Shown here: one piece after another, positions 9,149-17,357 of the stretch | Numbering within the stretch: the stretch's first letter is position 1 | Layout of the letters: each line of letters starts with the position of its first letter | Origin: JBDSZL01 sp039925145 | GTDB lineage: Bacteria > Acidobacteriota > Vicinamibacteria > Vicinamibacterales > SCN-69-37 | Length of the DNA: 64,000 nt | Direction of reading: 5' to 3' | Assembly (NCBI GenBank): GCA_039925145.1 | Contig: JBDSZL010000068.1 | Span: 7,204-71,203 of the forward strand | Made by a program: the position numbers and the translations under genes | Notes under the pieces: model-generated | What the model saw: only the letters and a program-made list of their open reading frames with translations | Databases searched by the model: none | What the model was told of the DNA's origin: nothing

Positions 9149-10494
9149 TCGTGACTGGAAAAGCGTTATCTCGGCGCACGGTGCTCAAGGGTATCGGCGC
9201 GGCCATCAGCCTTCCATTTCTCGATGCGATGACCCCCGCCTTCGCGCGCGCCCTCTCCGCGGCCGAGAAGCCGGTGCGCGTCGCCTGGTTCTACGTCCCC
9301 AACGGCATCGACATGCGCAACTGGACGCCCGGCGCCGAGGGGGCGCTCGGCGAGCTGCCAGGCATTCTGAAGCCGTTCGAGCCGGTCAAGAGCGACATCA
9401 TGGTGCTCTCGAACCTCACCACGAACTGGGGCCGGCCGCTCCAGGTGGGAGCCGGCGACCATGGCCGCGCGCTCGGGTCGTACATGACCGGCGTCGAGGT
9501 GTACCGGACCGCCGGCGCCGATCTCAAGCTCGGCATTTCCGCCGATCAGATCGCCGCCAAGGCTGTCGGCCATCTGACGCCGCTGCCGTCACTCGAGGTC
9601 GGCCTCGAGGAAGCGCGCATGGCCGGCAACTGCGACAACGGCTACTCCTGCGCGTATGCCTATAACCTGGCCTGGAAGACGGAAACGCAGCCGCTGCCGC
9701 CGATTTCCGATCCGCGCAACCTGTTCGAGCGGCTCTTCGGGTCGGACATCATCGAGCCGCCGGCGGCTCACGCACGTCGCGTCGCGATGCGGCAGAGCAT
9801 CCTCGACGACGTCCTGAGCAGCACGCAGAAGCTGCAGGCCTCGCTCGGCAATGGCGACCGCCGCAAGCTCGATGAGTACCTCACGTCCGTGCGCGAGATC
9901 GAAGTCAAGGTGGCGCGCGCCGCCAAAGAGGGAACCATCATCGACCCCGGCATGGAGAAGCCGTTCGGGGTCCCCACCACCTTTGCCGAGTACTTTCGTT
10001 TGATGACGGACATGATGATCGTGGCCTTCAAGGCCGACATGACACGCATTGCGACGGTCATGATGGGCCGCGAGGGGTCAGTGCGCGCCTATCCCGAGAT
10101 TGGCGTCGCCGATGGGCATCATCCGCTCACTCACCACCAGGGCAACATGGACATGCTGGCCAAGGTGAAGCAGATCAACGAGCTGCATGCGGCGCTGTTC
10201 GCCGAGTTCCTGGTCAAGATGAAGAACACCAGAGAAGGTGACTCGAACCTGCTCGACCAGTCGATGATTGTCTACGGCAGCGGATTGTCCGATGGCAACC
10301 AGCACACGCACGACCAGTTGCCGACACTGCTGGCCGGCCGGGGCGGCGGGTCGTTCACGCCTGGGCGCCACATCATCTACCAGCGTGAGACGCCAGTGAC
10401 CAACCTGTTCGCGAGCATGATCGAGCGGATGGGCGTGCGCGCCGAGCACGTGGGCGATTCGACTGGCCAGCTGGCCGGTCTCTCGCTCTCATGA
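9145..10494 (+). CDS. DUF1552 Tat-exported protein
   Basis: 449 residues with a twin-arginine signal (LSRRTVLKGIGAAISLPFLDA). The body matches the DUF1552 family: AWFYVPNGIDMRNWTP, LSNLTTNWG, GDHGRALGSYMTG, and the SGLSDGNQHTHDQLPTLLAG segment near the end, which recalls the sulfatase/alkaline-phosphatase-like fold of this group. It overlaps the DUF1592 gene upstream by 4 bases and the nucleoside-hydrolase-like gene downstream by 4 bases, so all three are translationally coupled. DUF1592 and DUF1552 genes are regular partners in Planctomycetes and Acidobacteria; Tat export implies folding or cofactor loading in the cytoplasm. The reaction is unknown. Confidence 0.85.
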   Translation: MIVTGKALSRRTVLKGIGAAISLPFLDAMTPAFARALSAAEKPVRVAWFYVPNGIDMRNWTPGAEGALGELPGILKPFEPVKSDIMVLSNLTTNWGRPLQVGAGDHGRALGSYMTGVEVYRTAGADLKLGISADQIAAKAVGHLTPLPSLEVGLEEARMAGNCDNGYSCAYAYNLAWKTETQPLPPISDPRNLFERLFGSDIIEPPAAHARRVAMRQSILDDVLSSTQKLQASLGNGDRRKLDEYLTSVREIEVKVARAAKEGTIIDPGMEKPFGVPTTFAEYFRLMTDMMIVAFKADMTRIATVMMGREGSVRAYPEIGVADGHHPLTHHQGNMDMLAKVKQINELHAALFAEFLVKMKNTREGDSNLLDQSMIVYGSGLSDGNQHTHDQLPTLLAGRGGGSFTPGRHIIYQRETPVTNLFASMIERMGVRAEHVGDSTGQLAGLSLS

Positions 10495-11462
10495 TCGAGA
10501 TCGAGCAGCGAGGACAGGCTGGTTCCGCGCCGCTGGGGGTGGTGTTCAGCACCTCGATGAATCGGCCCGACGCGGCGTTCGCCCTCGCGGCCATTTATCT
10601 GGCCGCGATTAAGCGCGAGTGCCGCGTGGGCAGCGTCTGTGTCACGGGATCGGGCCTCAACGCCGCCATCTTCTGCGACGTTCTCGACCGCTTCTACAAC
10701 GGCGCCCCAAAGAACGGCAATCAGGCGCTGCCGCCCGGCCTGCTGGCGACTACCCCGCCCGCGCCCGATTCCCCAATGGTCACCGCGCCGGTCGAGCGCA
10801 AGAAGGACACGGGTGAGGCGCAGTACGTGCGCACCCTCCGCAAGGTCACCGACACGTCGCAGGCCGAGGCAGTGCTGCGCAACGGCGTCATCTTCAACGC
10901 GGAGTCGGTCATGGTTCTCAGCGGTCCGGCCGGGCCGTTGGCGCAGAGCCTGAACCTGCTCGACGTTCCGGCGATATACCAGAAACGGGTCAAGCGTCTG
11001 GTGATCGTCGACGCCGGCGTCCCGCAAAAGGATGTGGCTGCCCTTCGGCGGATCGTCGCCGAATGGCCCACGCCCATCTTCTTCGTCGGTCGCGATGTGG
11101 GCGAGGCGCTCAAGTTTCCTGGCGCGAAGCTCGAGGAGCTCTTCGCCCCATCGCCCGCGCATCCGCTGGTCGATGCCTACAATGCCTTCAAACCGGCCCC
11201 GTACGATGCGCCGCTCTACGACGTGGCGGCGGTGCACTATGCCATCCATCCCGACTCCGGCTTCTTCGCATCGTCGGAGCCTGGCTCACTGAAGGTGGGC
11301 GACGATGGCGGCGTTCAGTTTGTGGCGGGCGGCGGCAAGATACAGCGCCTGAGCGTCGATCCGGCGAAACAGGCCGACGCGCTGGCGGCCCTCATCGCGC
11401 TGGTCACGCAAAAGCCGCCTGCGGCTCCTGGCGCCCGTGGCCGAGGCGCCGGAGCGGCATAA
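10491..11462 (+). CDS. Nucleoside-hydrolase-like protein
   Basis: 323 residues, starting in an ATGA overlap. The N-terminal STSMNRPDAAFALAAIYLAA and the alternation of hydrophobic strands and helices resemble the inosine/uridine-preferring nucleoside hydrolase fold, and VMVLSGPAGPLAQSLN fits the later part of it. The classical DTDxxxDD calcium-binding motif is not visible at the N-terminus: the expected position reads STSMNRPDAA with a single Asp. So either this branch uses another chemistry or it is not a hydrolase. The C-terminus is Pro/Ala/Gly-rich. It sits as third member of the DUF1592/DUF1552 operon, a context that suggests a periplasmic or envelope role, although no signal peptide is seen. 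Confidence 0.55.
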   Translation: MIEIEQRGQAGSAPLGVVFSTSMNRPDAAFALAAIYLAAIKRECRVGSVCVTGSGLNAAIFCDVLDRFYNGAPKNGNQALPPGLLATTPPAPDSPMVTAPVERKKDTGEAQYVRTLRKVTDTSQAEAVLRNGVIFNAESVMVLSGPAGPLAQSLNLLDVPAIYQKRVKRLVIVDAGVPQKDVAALRRIVAEWPTPIFFVGRDVGEALKFPGAKLEELFAPSPAHPLVDAYNAFKPAPYDAPLYDVAAVHYAIHPDSGFFASSEPGSLKVGDDGGVQFVAGGGKIQRLSVDPAKQADALAALIALVTQKPPAAPGARGRGAGAA

Positions 11463-11468
11463 CCAATC

Positions 11469-12785
11469 ATGAGCACATCGATCGCGTCACCCTCTGTCTC
11501 GCACCCTGCACGAAGACTTCGTCACCAGCTTCTCATCCGCACGCTTGTGGCTGGGTTTCTGTTGTGCTGTTCAGCACGACTCGCGGTCGCGCAGGGAATC
11601 GCGATCACTCCGGTCAAGGAAGGGTTCACCTATGACATCAAGGAGCCGATCGTGTGGGATGTGGCGGCGGCAGACGCGAGCACCGGCTCTGTCGAATTCG
11701 CGCTGCTAAAGGACGGTCAGACCAGTTACCGCACCGGAACGCTGACCCTCGAGAACGGCCGGGGCCGCATCGAGACAAGCCTCGGCGAGCCGGGCACCGT
11801 GCTTCTGCGGATCGGCACCGGGAGGGGAGCGTCGATGGCAGGAGCGCTCGTTGCCCCCCGCCAAATCCGACCATCATCGCCCCGTCCCGCCGACTTCGAC
11901 GAGTGGTGGGCTGGCAAGGTGAAGCAGTTGCACGACGTCCCCGTTCGCCCCCAGCTCACCAAGAAGGACAGCAGTCGCCCCGACGTCGACTACTTCACGC
12001 TGACGCTCGACAACATCAACGACACCCACGTGCAGGGGCAGCTGGCCAGGCCCAATCGCGACGGCAAGTTTCCGGCGCTCGTCATCCTCCAGTGGGCGGG
12101 CGTGTACGGGCTCCCGACTTCCCGCGTGGTCGATCGGGCCGCGGAGGGCTGGCTGGCTGTCAACATCGAGCCCCACGACATTCCGAGCGACCGCCCGACC
12201 GAGTTCTACACGGACTTGATGCGCACCTCGTTGAACAACTACCAGGCCATGGGCCAGGAGGATCGCGAGACCAGCTACTTTCTGCGAATGTACCTGGCGG
12301 CCTATCGCGCCCTCGATTACGTAACGTCGCGTTCTGATTGGGACGGTCGTACGCTGATCGTTCAAGGTACGAGCATGGGGGGCCAGCAGTCGATCGCGAT
12401 GGCGGGGCTGCACCCTCGTGTCAGCGGGCTGGTGGTCATGGTGCCGTCTGGCATCGACGTCACGGCTCCGCTGGCGGGGCGCGCAGCTGGATTTCCCGAC
12501 TGGGCGCGCGATGCGCGCACCAAGGCCACGCCAAAAATTCTCGAAACAGGCCGCTACTTCGATCCCGTGAACTTCGCCTCGCGCATCACGGTGCCGGCAC
12601 TGGTCGCCATGGGGCTGTACGACCAGACCAGTCCGCCAGGAGGCGTCTGGGCGGCCATCAACGAGATGAAAGGGGCGGTCGAGCCGCTCCCGATGGCCTC
12701 TCCGCACCAGGATGTGAACAACAGCCAGGGACCCTACAAGCTGCGGTCCGTCGAATGGCTGAACGCGATTCTTCGTCGTCAGTGA
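11469..12785 (+). CDS. Acetylxylan-esterase-like secreted alpha/beta hydrolase
   Basis: 438 residues with a signal peptide (about residues 21-42). A beta-sandwich-like N-terminal part is followed by the AXE1/cephalosporin-deacetylase-type hydrolase. The catalytic triad can be read: Ser302 in GTSMGG, Asp385 in GLYDQTSPP and His413 in SPHQD. The AXE1 substrate-pocket feature DFDEWWAGK at 143-151 is also typical. Such enzymes remove acetyl groups from xylan side chains or similar esters. It starts 6 bases after the preceding gene and its stop overlaps tldD (GTGA), so it belongs to the same transcript. A role in plant-polymer deacetylation is likely but substrate specificity is inferred only from family. 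Confidence 0.85.
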   Translation: MSTSIASPSVSHPARRLRHQLLIRTLVAGFLLCCSARLAVAQGIAITPVKEGFTYDIKEPIVWDVAAADASTGSVEFALLKDGQTSYRTGTLTLENGRGRIETSLGEPGTVLLRIGTGRGASMAGALVAPRQIRPSSPRPADFDEWWAGKVKQLHDVPVRPQLTKKDSSRPDVDYFTLTLDNINDTHVQGQLARPNRDGKFPALVILQWAGVYGLPTSRVVDRAAEGWLAVNIEPHDIPSDRPTEFYTDLMRTSLNNYQAMGQEDRETSYFLRMYLAAYRALDYVTSRSDWDGRTLIVQGTSMGGQQSIAMAGLHPRVSGLVVMVPSGIDVTAPLAGRAAGFPDWARDARTKATPKILETGRYFDPVNFASRITVPALVAMGLYDQTSPPGGVWAAINEMKGAVEPLPMASPHQDVNNSQGPYKLRSVEWLNAILRRQ

Positions 12786-14278
12786 CGCGCGTCGATCCCG
12801 ACTTTCTTCGGCTGCCCTACGCACGCCTCGCCGATGCGGCCTTGTCGCGCGCCAAGGCGTTGGGCGCCTCGTATGCCGACTTCCGGTTCGAGCGGCTGCG
12901 TGGCGAGACGATCGTGGCGCGGGATCGCGAGCTGCAGACCGCCGTGGGCAGCGAATCCATCGGGTTCTGCGTCCGGGTCATTCACAGCGGGGCCTGGGGC
13001 TTTGCGGCAGGAGTCGACCTCACGGCCGAAGCGGCGGCGCGTGTCGCGGAGCAGTCGGTCGATGTCGCGCGCACGCTCGCCGTTCTGAACACCGAGCCGG
13101 TCGAGCTTGCCGATGAACCTATCTATCGAGACACGTACGTCTCCCGCTACGAGATCGATCCCTTTACGATTCCGGAGAGGGACAAGGTCGACTTTCTGCT
13201 GCAGCTCAATCAGGAGGCGCTCGCGTCAGGTTTGATCGATCGCGTGACGTCGCACGTGATGCTCGTGTCCGAGCAGAAGTTCATGGCCACGCTCAGTGGC
13301 TCGTGGATTACCCAGCAGCGGGTGAGAGTCGAGGGCGACCTGACAGCGGTGCGAATCGACAAGGCCTCGGGTGCGTTCGAGACGATGGGGACGGCGGCGC
13401 CGCCCGCCGGCCGCGGGTGGGAGTACTTCACCCGCATTCACGACTTTCATCGCGATGCGGTAGAGATTCCCCGCCTGCTCGAAGAGAAGATGGCGTCGCC
13501 CTCGATCGAGCCTGGCCGCTACGACCTGGTCATCGATCCCAGCAATCTCTGGCTCACGATTCACGAGTCGATTGGCCACTCCACGGAGCTGGACCGCGTA
13601 CTGGGATACGAGGCGAACTACGCGGGCACGTCGTTCGCGACGCTCGACAAGCTCGGCACGCTGCAGTTCGGCACGCCCCTCATGCAGGTCGTGGCCGATC
13701 GGTCGGTGGAGCACGGCCTGGCGACCGTGGGATACGACGATGAGGGCGTGGCGGCGCAGTCGTGGGACATCATCCGCGACGGTGTGCTCGTGGGCTATCA
13801 GCTGAATCGCCAGATGGCGCACAAGCAGGGCTTCGGCCGATCGAACGGGTGCGCATTTGCCGATTCCCCAGGGCACGTGCCGCTGCAGCGGATGCCGAAC
13901 GTCTCGCTTTGCGCGTCCGATCGGCCCGTCACGCTCGACGATCTGATCGGCGGCGTCGACGACGGCATCTACATTGTCGGAGACAAGAGCTGGTCTATCG
14001 ACATGCAGCGGTACAACTTTCAGTTCACGGGTCAGAAGTTCTTCCGCATCCGTGGCGGGAAGCTGGTCGGGCAGGTCAAGGATGTCGCCTATCAGTCCCG
14101 CACCACGGATTTCTGGAACGCGCTCAGTGCCGTAGGCGGCGAAAGCACCTACCTGCTCGGCGGAGCGTTCAACTGCGGCAAGGGGCAACCCGGCCAGATT
14201 GCGCCTGTCACGCACGGGTGTCCCGCGGCGCTGTTCCGACAGATCAACGTGCTCAACACCTCGGAGGAAGGACGCTGA
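12782..14278 (+). CDS. tldD: TldD metalloprotease subunit
   Basis: 498 residues from a GTG that overlaps the previous stop. The zinc-site motif of TldD, HESIGHSTE (HExxxHxxE), is intact, preceded by YDLVIDPSNLWLTI, and the C-terminal glycine-rich region (VGGESTYLLGGAFNCGKGQPGQ) is family-typical. TldD is the catalytic half of the TldD/TldE heterodimer, which degrades unfolded peptides, cuts the leader of some modified peptides (such as microcin B17) and processes CcdA in Escherichia coli. TldE follows immediately, so the complex is complete. The length is normal. No ribosomally made peptide precursor was found nearby, so a housekeeping proteolytic role is the default reading. Confidence 0.92.
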   Translation: MTRVDPDFLRLPYARLADAALSRAKALGASYADFRFERLRGETIVARDRELQTAVGSESIGFCVRVIHSGAWGFAAGVDLTAEAAARVAEQSVDVARTLAVLNTEPVELADEPIYRDTYVSRYEIDPFTIPERDKVDFLLQLNQEALASGLIDRVTSHVMLVSEQKFMATLSGSWITQQRVRVEGDLTAVRIDKASGAFETMGTAAPPAGRGWEYFTRIHDFHRDAVEIPRLLEEKMASPSIEPGRYDLVIDPSNLWLTIHESIGHSTELDRVLGYEANYAGTSFATLDKLGTLQFGTPLMQVVADRSVEHGLATVGYDDEGVAAQSWDIIRDGVLVGYQLNRQMAHKQGFGRSNGCAFADSPGHVPLQRMPNVSLCASDRPVTLDDLIGGVDDGIYIVGDKSWSIDMQRYNFQFTGQKFFRIRGGKLVGQVKDVAYQSRTTDFWNALSAVGGESTYLLGGAFNCGKGQPGQIAPVTHGCPAALFRQINVLNTSEEGR

Positions 14279-15633
14279 CGATTCAGGAGGCGATCGAGCG
14301 CGTGCTGGCCCTCTCACGGGCCGATGCCTGCGTGGTGATCGGCCGCCGCGATTCGACGGCCAATCTTCGCTGGGCAAACAACACGGCAACGACCAACGGC
14401 GTGGCGGAGGAAGTGTCGCTGTCGATTGTGTCGATCATGGGGCGGCGAGTCGCGTCGGTGACGCGCACGCACTTTCCGGCGGACGATCTCGAGGCCATGG
14501 TGCGAGAGTCCGAGGCCGCCTGCGAGGGTAAGCCCGAGGCGCCCGACTTCATGCCGCTGCCCGTTTCTACGACATCGGTCGTTGACTGGGCGGAGCCCGC
14601 CGGTTCAACCGATATTCGAATCTTCGACGGCTTTGCGCATCGGCTTGCCGGCGTGTTCGGGCGCGCGCGTGCGGCGAACCTCCAGACATTCGGATACGGC
14701 GAGCACCAGGCATCGACGACGTGGCTGGCCAGCTCTACGGGCCTGCGGCGGAGGCACGCGAGCCGGATTGGCAAGGTGGAGGTCACGGCGAAGACGCCGG
14801 ACTTCTCGCGGTCGTCGTGGGGCGGCACCGTGACGGAGGCATTCGCGGACGTCGATCCAGACGCGTTGTTCGATCGGCTGCAGCGGCGGCTCGACTGGTC
14901 GAGCCGCATCATCGCGCTGCCCGCCGGACACTATCAGGTGTTGCTCGAGCCCTCCGCGACCGCCGACCTGGCGGTGGCGACCTACGAACTGATGGCGCGT
15001 CGCGATGCGGACGAAGGCCGCAGCCCCTTTTCGTCGCCAGGGGGCGGCGCTCGCCTCGGCGAGCGTCTCTTCGGGGGACTGACGATGTACTCGGATCCGA
15101 CCGAGCCGGGCATTGGTGCCATCCCGTTTCATTCCAGCGTAGACTCGGGCAGTATGAGCTCGGTCTTCGACAACGGGCTCGACGCGACGCGTACGGAGTG
15201 GATCGAAGATGGATACTTGCGGGCGCTCGTCACCCCGCGTTACTGGGCCGCGCGAGCGCATGCCGGCGCCATCCCCTATGTCGACAATCTGATCGTCGCG
15301 GGCGAGGGGCCGTCGCTCGAGCAGATGGTGGCCAGTACTAAACGGGGATTACTGGTGACGTGCTTCTGGTACATCCGGACTGTCGATCCGCAGACGGCGC
15401 TGATGACCGGCTTGACGCGCGATGGCGTGTTTCTGGTCGAGAACGGCGAGATCGCAGGCGCGGTGAACAATTTTCGATGGAACATGAGTCCGATCGGGGC
15501 GTTCGCGCAAACATCGGAAATCGGCCGGACGGGCATGGCGCTGCCACGGGAGCACGACGAGTTCCTCCGCGCCAAGGCACCGGCGACGAGGATTGACGAT
15601 TTCAACATGAGCTCGGTGAGCGAGGCTACGTAA
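14275..15633 (+). CDS. tldE: TldE/PmbA subunit
   Basis: About 452 residues of the TldE/PmbA family, the non-zinc partner of TldD. It lacks the HExxxH motif, as expected, and shows the family's late segments GAIPFHSSVDSGSMSSVFDNG and GLLVTCFWYIRTVDPQTALMTGL followed by GEIAGAVNNFRWN. No ATG or GTG is available at the natural N-terminus. I place the start at a CTG (14275-14277) that overlaps the tldD stop, because GGAGG lies at ideal spacing (14263-14267) and the resulting N-terminus matches the usual first helix. The alternative is a GTG at 14302, which would shorten the protein by nine residues. It is translationally coupled to tldD. A heptamer repeat array follows at once. Confidence 0.88.
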   Translation: MTIQEAIERVLALSRADACVVIGRRDSTANLRWANNTATTNGVAEEVSLSIVSIMGRRVASVTRTHFPADDLEAMVRESEAACEGKPEAPDFMPLPVSTTSVVDWAEPAGSTDIRIFDGFAHRLAGVFGRARAANLQTFGYGEHQASTTWLASSTGLRRRHASRIGKVEVTAKTPDFSRSSWGGTVTEAFADVDPDALFDRLQRRLDWSSRIIALPAGHYQVLLEPSATADLAVATYELMARRDADEGRSPFSSPGGGARLGERLFGGLTMYSDPTEPGIGAIPFHSSVDSGSMSSVFDNGLDATRTEWIEDGYLRALVTPRYWAARAHAGAIPYVDNLIVAGEGPSLEQMVASTKRGLLVTCFWYIRTVDPQTALMTGLTRDGVFLVENGEIAGAVNNFRWNMSPIGAFAQTSEIGRTGMALPREHDEFLRAKAPATRIDDFNMSSVSEAT

Positions 15634-15637
15634 GAAC

Positions 15638-15730
15638 GGCTCGCGGCTTGGGGCTCGGGGCTTACGGCTCGGGGCTTGGGGCTCGCGGCTCGGGGCTTAC
15701 GGCTCACGGCTTACGCGGCTTGGGGGCGGG
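15638..15730. repeat. Heptamer array (RAGCCSC on minus strand)
   Basis: About twelve imperfect tandem units of 7 bases lie directly after the tldE stop. On the plus strand they read GGCTYGG/GGCTTAC/GGCTCGC, which is RAGCCSC on the minus strand. The unit boundary is kept almost without indels. Two further arrays of the same unit are at 19143-19259 and 40390-40452. They are too short and too uniform to be CRISPR, and there are no spacers. A replication-slippage repeat or structured 3' end is possible. Confidence 0.85.
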
Positions 15731-15757
15731 CGTGTGTCGTGTGCTAACCTTTCGCCC

Positions 15758-16603
15758 ATGGATCCAATTTCCAGACGTAATTTTCTAGCAATCGCTGGCG
15801 CGATGCCGCTTGCGGCCAGTGTGCTCGCACAGCGCCGCACAATCCCGATCGGCCTCGAGTTGTACTCGGTGCGCAACGAACTCACGCGCGACCTGCTCGG
15901 CACGGTCGCAGCGGTCGGCAAGATGGGGTATCAGGTGGTGGAGTTCTACGCGCCTTACCTCGACTGGACTCCCGCGATCGCAAAGGACGTGCGCAAGGTC
16001 CTCGACGACAATGGGCTCAAGTGCCATTCGACCCACAACAACGACCCGTCCTTCACGCCAGATGGTTTGAAGAAGGCCATCGAGCTCAACCAGATTATTG
16101 GCAGCCAGTCGCTCATCAGAGCCAGCGCGCCGCGGACGAGTACTGTCGACGGGTGGAAGCAGCTGGCGACGCAGCTCAGTGACGTCTCGGCGCAGCTCAA
16201 GCCTCTGGGCCTGGCAACCGGGTACCACAACCACCAGACCGAGTGGAATGCCGTGGAAGGCCAGCGCCCCATGGACGTCATTGCCGCGAACACGCCCAAT
16301 GAGGTAACGCTGCAGTTCGATGTCGGCACCTGCGTGGAAGTCGGCGCCGACCCCATTGCCTGGATCAAAGCGCATCCAGGGCGCATCCGCAGCGTCCATT
16401 GCACGGATTGGGGCGCAGGGGCGGGCCGTGGCTACGCCGTGGCGTTCGGCGAGGGCGACTGCCCGTGGAAGCCGATCTTCGAAACGGCGGAGGCAGTCGG
16501 CGGCGTGCAGTACTACCTGATCGAACAGGAGCAGAGCGCCCCGGGCATGGCGCTGCAGATGGCGCAGAAGTGCCTCGATAACTACAAGAAGCTCCGCGCG
16601 TAA
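15758..16603 (+). CDS. Tat-exported sugar phosphate isomerase/epimerase-like protein
   Basis: About 281 residues from the ATG at 15758, with a twin-arginine-type signal (ISRRNFLAIAGAMPLAASVLA). The rest is a xylose-isomerase-like TIM barrel: IGLELYSVRNEL, GYQVVEFYAPY, KCHSTHN, TGYHNHQTEW, VTLQFDVGTCVEVGADP, IRSVHCTDWG and a C-terminal YYLIEQEQS. The His, Glu and Asp residues usual for the divalent-metal site of this family are present (HNH, FDVG, HCTDW, EQE). Homologues act on sugars or inositols, and export suggests work on extracytoplasmic sugars. It is followed by a strong terminator, so it is probably a single-gene transcript. The substrate is unknown. Confidence 0.85.
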   Translation: MDPISRRNFLAIAGAMPLAASVLAQRRTIPIGLELYSVRNELTRDLLGTVAAVGKMGYQVVEFYAPYLDWTPAIAKDVRKVLDDNGLKCHSTHNNDPSFTPDGLKKAIELNQIIGSQSLIRASAPRTSTVDGWKQLATQLSDVSAQLKPLGLATGYHNHQTEWNAVEGQRPMDVIAANTPNEVTLQFDVGTCVEVGADPIAWIKAHPGRIRSVHCTDWGAGAGRGYAVAFGEGDCPWKPIFETAEAVGGVQYYLIEQEQSAPGMALQMAQKCLDNYKKLRA

Positions 16604-16605
16604 GA

Positions 16606-16694
16606 GGCGTCTAAGAGACCGGGTCTTCCTTAGGGCGGTCTAGGAGACCGGGTCTTCCTTGAATTATAGGCGTCTAGGAGACCGGGTCTTCCTT
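16606..16694. repeat. Three copies of a 26-28 bp palindromic repeat
   Basis: Three direct copies, at 16606-16631, 16633-16660 and 16669-16694, share GTCTARGAGACCGGGTCT and end in TCCTT. Each copy holds the 11-base palindrome AGACCGGGTCT and could fold on itself. The third copy also pairs with an inverted partial copy (16704-16718) to make the terminator. The repeat family was not seen elsewhere in the window. Confidence 0.9.
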
Positions 16695-17357
16695 AGAATA
16701 TTGGGAAGACCCGGTCTCTTTTTGTTGCGCGATGCTCTTGAGCATCTTCCGCGCGTGTTCGATCTCGTCGTCGTTCACCGTGTGGCCCATGCCCGGGTAG
16801 ATGCGGGTGGTCACATCAGCACCCATTCGCGAGAACACGACCGCACTCTCCTCGACGCGGGTCTTGGGAATGTGCGCGTCGACGTCGCTGCACCCGAGAA
16901 AAACGGGCGTGCCCGCGAAGTCGCCAGTCGTGTCCCAAGTGGTGCCGGGCGGCCCGATCAAGCCGCCGCTGAATACCACCACGCCGCCCCACCGACCCGG
17001 GTGCCTCACTGCGAATTCAGCTGCCAGACACGCACCTTGCGAAAATCCGAGCAGCACGATCCGATCGCGCTTAATGCCTCGCTGTTCGCAGTCCTGGACG
17101 ATCTGTTCGACCACACAAAGCGCCGATGAGAGGTCGGGTTCGTTGCGGGAGATCTCCGAGAGAAAGCTCAGCGGATACCACGTGCGGTTCGCCGCGGCTG
17201 GTGCCAGGTAGGTCGCTGCGGGGCAATCGAGGTGAGGCACCAGGCCGAGGATGTCCTGGGGCGACGCGCCGCGTCCGTGGAGCATGAGGACCACGTGCCC
17301 CGTGTTGCTGATTGCAGCGCCCGCCGTGAACAGCGCCTGACCTTCATGTGGTGGCAT
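16674..17357 (-). CDS. Phospholipase/carboxylesterase-type alpha/beta hydrolase
   Basis: 227 residues of the small esterase family that includes MhqD and YpfH. The motifs are VVLMLHGRGAS (oxyanion region), GFSQGACLA (nucleophile Ser), the Asp in FLGCSDVDAHIP and the His in YPGMGHTV. The start overlaps the dioxygenase stop by 14 bases, so the two form a coupled pair. In Bacillus, an MhqD-type hydrolase and an MhqE/MhqO-type ring-cleaving dioxygenase act together in quinone/hydroquinone detoxification; here this is by analogy. The last 14 residues (ETGSSQYSKEDPVS) are encoded by the palindromic repeat and terminator and are not family-like, so the natural C-terminus was probably extended by repeat insertion. 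Confidence 0.88.
   Translation of the reverse strand: MPPHEGQALFTAGAAISNTGHVVLMLHGRGASPQDILGLVPHLDCPAATYLAPAAANRTWYPLSFLSEISRNEPDLSSALCVVEQIVQDCEQRGIKRDRIVLLGFSQGACLAAEFAVRHPGRWGGVVVFSGGLIGPPGTTWDTTGDFAGTPVFLGCSDVDAHIPKTRVEESAVVFSRMGADVTTRIYPGMGHTVNDDEIEHARKMLKSIAQQKETGSSQYSKEDPVS
16678..16723. terminator. Rho-independent terminator with 15-bp stem
   Basis: The left arm 16678-16692 pairs perfectly with 16704-16718 (15 bp, GAGACCGGGTCTTCC and its complement), with an 11-base AT-rich loop and five T at 16719-16723 on the plus strand. It ends the transcript of the sugar-isomerase-like gene. On the minus strand the same hairpin lies inside the last codons of the esterase gene, so its effect there is of interest. 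An A-rich side on the opposite strand is weaker, so it is best read as a plus-strand terminator. Confidence 0.88.

Noticed and set aside
12338..12781. Upstream extension of the TldD frame by 148 codons
   Set aside because: It is only the out-of-frame reading of the esterase gene; the GTG at 12782 overlaps the esterase stop and fits TldD.
14275..15633. TldD/TldE as processing enzymes for a peptide natural product
   Set aside because: No short precursor ORF with modification-enzyme neighbours was found nearby.
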